Below are positions 6,411 to 6,959 of a DNA stretch of 6,959 nucleotides, one piece after another. The stretch is from positions 1 through 6,959 of the forward strand of contig JAITAD010000075.1 of the NCBI GenBank assembly GCA_031284275.1. The letters are read 5' to 3'. The stretch comes from Tannerellaceae bacterium. GTDB lineage: Bacteria > Bacteroidota > Bacteroidia > Bacteroidales > Tannerellaceae. The translations under genes and the position numbers were made by a program. Each line of letters begins with the position of its first letter. Position 1 is the first letter of the stretch. The notes below the pieces were generated by a model, which did not search any database, was not told the DNA's origin, and saw only the letters and a list, made by a program, of their open reading frames with translations.

Positions 6411-6959
6411 TCAGCGGATATTGGGAACGCCGGGCGTGTTGTTGGCCTTCAGCTCCTCTACGGCGCGGCGGAGGGTAGGGTCATCTTTGAGCACGATGGG
6501 GTAGAACCCTGCATCATCGAAGAAATTGCGCACGATATAGGCATGGAGTTGATTCTCTATCAGTCGAGCGGAGACAGCGATGAGCGCCGGCCGGCGGCGG
6601 ATACCTGCTTCGGCGGCGAAGCGAACGGCGTCTTCGAGGAGAGGTTGTGAGCGGAGATAGTCGTGGAGCGCCTCAGGGCGGTCGAAAGCGGTGAGGGTAC
6701 GGTGATGGCGGTCGGAATAGTCGAGGACATAGCGATAGAGGAGGCCGGAATTGACGAGGTCGGTATAGTAGGACGTCAGTCCGGCAGTGTCGCGGGGGAT
6801 GAAGATATCAGGCATGATACCCCCGCCACCGTAGACCGTACGTCCGGCGAGAGTCTCGAAGCGGAGGTTCTCGTCTTGGCGGATGCTGTCGGCGGAGTCG
6901 AACTCGCCGTGCAGGTAACGGTTATAGATATCCTGCTCGTAGTCGTCGTTCCCCCCCAA
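6411..6959 (-). CDS. S41 family (C-terminal processing) peptidase, C-terminal part only
   Basis: The frame is open to the right edge, so only the last ~182 residues are visible; the first codon, TTG at 6959, is internal. The diagnostic stretch is GRTVYGGGGIMPDIFIP at residues 39-55 of the fragment, typical of the region after the catalytic core in Bacteroidetes CtpA/Tsp-like proteases. It is preceded by IYNRYLHGEFDSADSI, also characteristic. The rest (SYYTDLVNSGLLYRYVLDY, then a helical tail with IENQLHAYIVRNFF and VEELKANN) matches the usual helical C-terminal region. The family cleaves exported proteins near their C-termini in the periplasm, using a Ser/Lys dyad. The catalytic residues, PDZ domain and signal peptide would lie outside the window, so activity cannot be judged here. 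The stop codon is 2 bp before the cyclo-ligase ATG, which suggests co-transcription. Confidence 0.88.
   Translation of the reverse strand: MGGNDDYEQDIYNRYLHGEFDSADSIRQDENLRFETLAGRTVYGGGGIMPDIFIPRDTAGLTSYYTDLVNSGLLYRYVLDYSDRHHRTLTAFDRPEALHDYLRSQPLLEDAVRFAAEAGIRRRPALIAVSARLIENQLHAYIVRNFFDDAGFYPIVLKDDPTLRRAVEELKANNTPGVPNIR

Noticed and set aside
6957..6959. TTG at the right edge as a start of the S41 protein
   Set aside because: The fragment begins well after where the catalytic domain should be, so the codon is an internal leucine and the gene is simply cut by the window.
1..6959. CRISPR array, tRNA/rRNA, insertion sequence, riboswitch or defence system
   Set aside because: I saw no evenly spaced identical repeats, no tRNA-like cloverleaf, no transposase motifs, and no intergenic space to hold a leader RNA. 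The coding content is fully explained by the four genes.

Overview
The window looks like a chromosomal segment from a member of the Bacteroidales. The clues are a C-terminal-processing-type S41 peptidase with the GRTVYGGGGIMPDIF signature common in that order, an RNase D-like exonuclease, a giant Ig-like repeat protein ending in a type IX-secretion-like tail, and start codons without clear Shine-Dalgarno sequences. The DNA is moderately GC-rich by eye. A T9SS-bearing family such as Tannerellaceae or Porphyromonadaceae is possible, but I cannot fix the genus.

Layout. Positions 1-5301 (+) hold the 3' part of one very large gene. Its reading frame is open to the left edge, so its start lies outside. 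The visible 1766 residues are a chain of about 17 complete bacterial Ig-like (Big_2-type) domains plus one partial, followed by a C-terminal domain of about 77 residues that resembles a T9SS type A sorting tail. Positions 5279-6959 (-) hold a compact run of three genes read leftward: the C-terminal part of an S41 peptidase (cut by the right edge), 5-formyltetrahydrofolate cyclo-ligase, and a DEDDy 3'-5' exonuclease. They are separated by 2 bp and then overlap by 13 bp, so they are probably one operon.

The large gene and the operon converge and overlap tail to tail by 23 bp (5279-5301), leaving no room for a terminator between them. No stretch over 300 bases lacks a gene. I see no tRNA, rRNA, CRISPR, insertion sequence, riboswitch or promoter in the window.

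How the genes work together. The S41/folate/exonuclease genes look like housekeeping functions linked only by position. The large protein is probably an exported surface stalk or adhesin with no obvious functional tie to them. The points of interest are within it: a subfamily of N-terminal domains with recurring cysteines, a likely two-domain duplication in the middle, a high density of Bacteroidetes O-glycosylation sequons at about one per domain, and a divergent sorting tail. I found no evidence for a new defence, mobile or RNA-based system.
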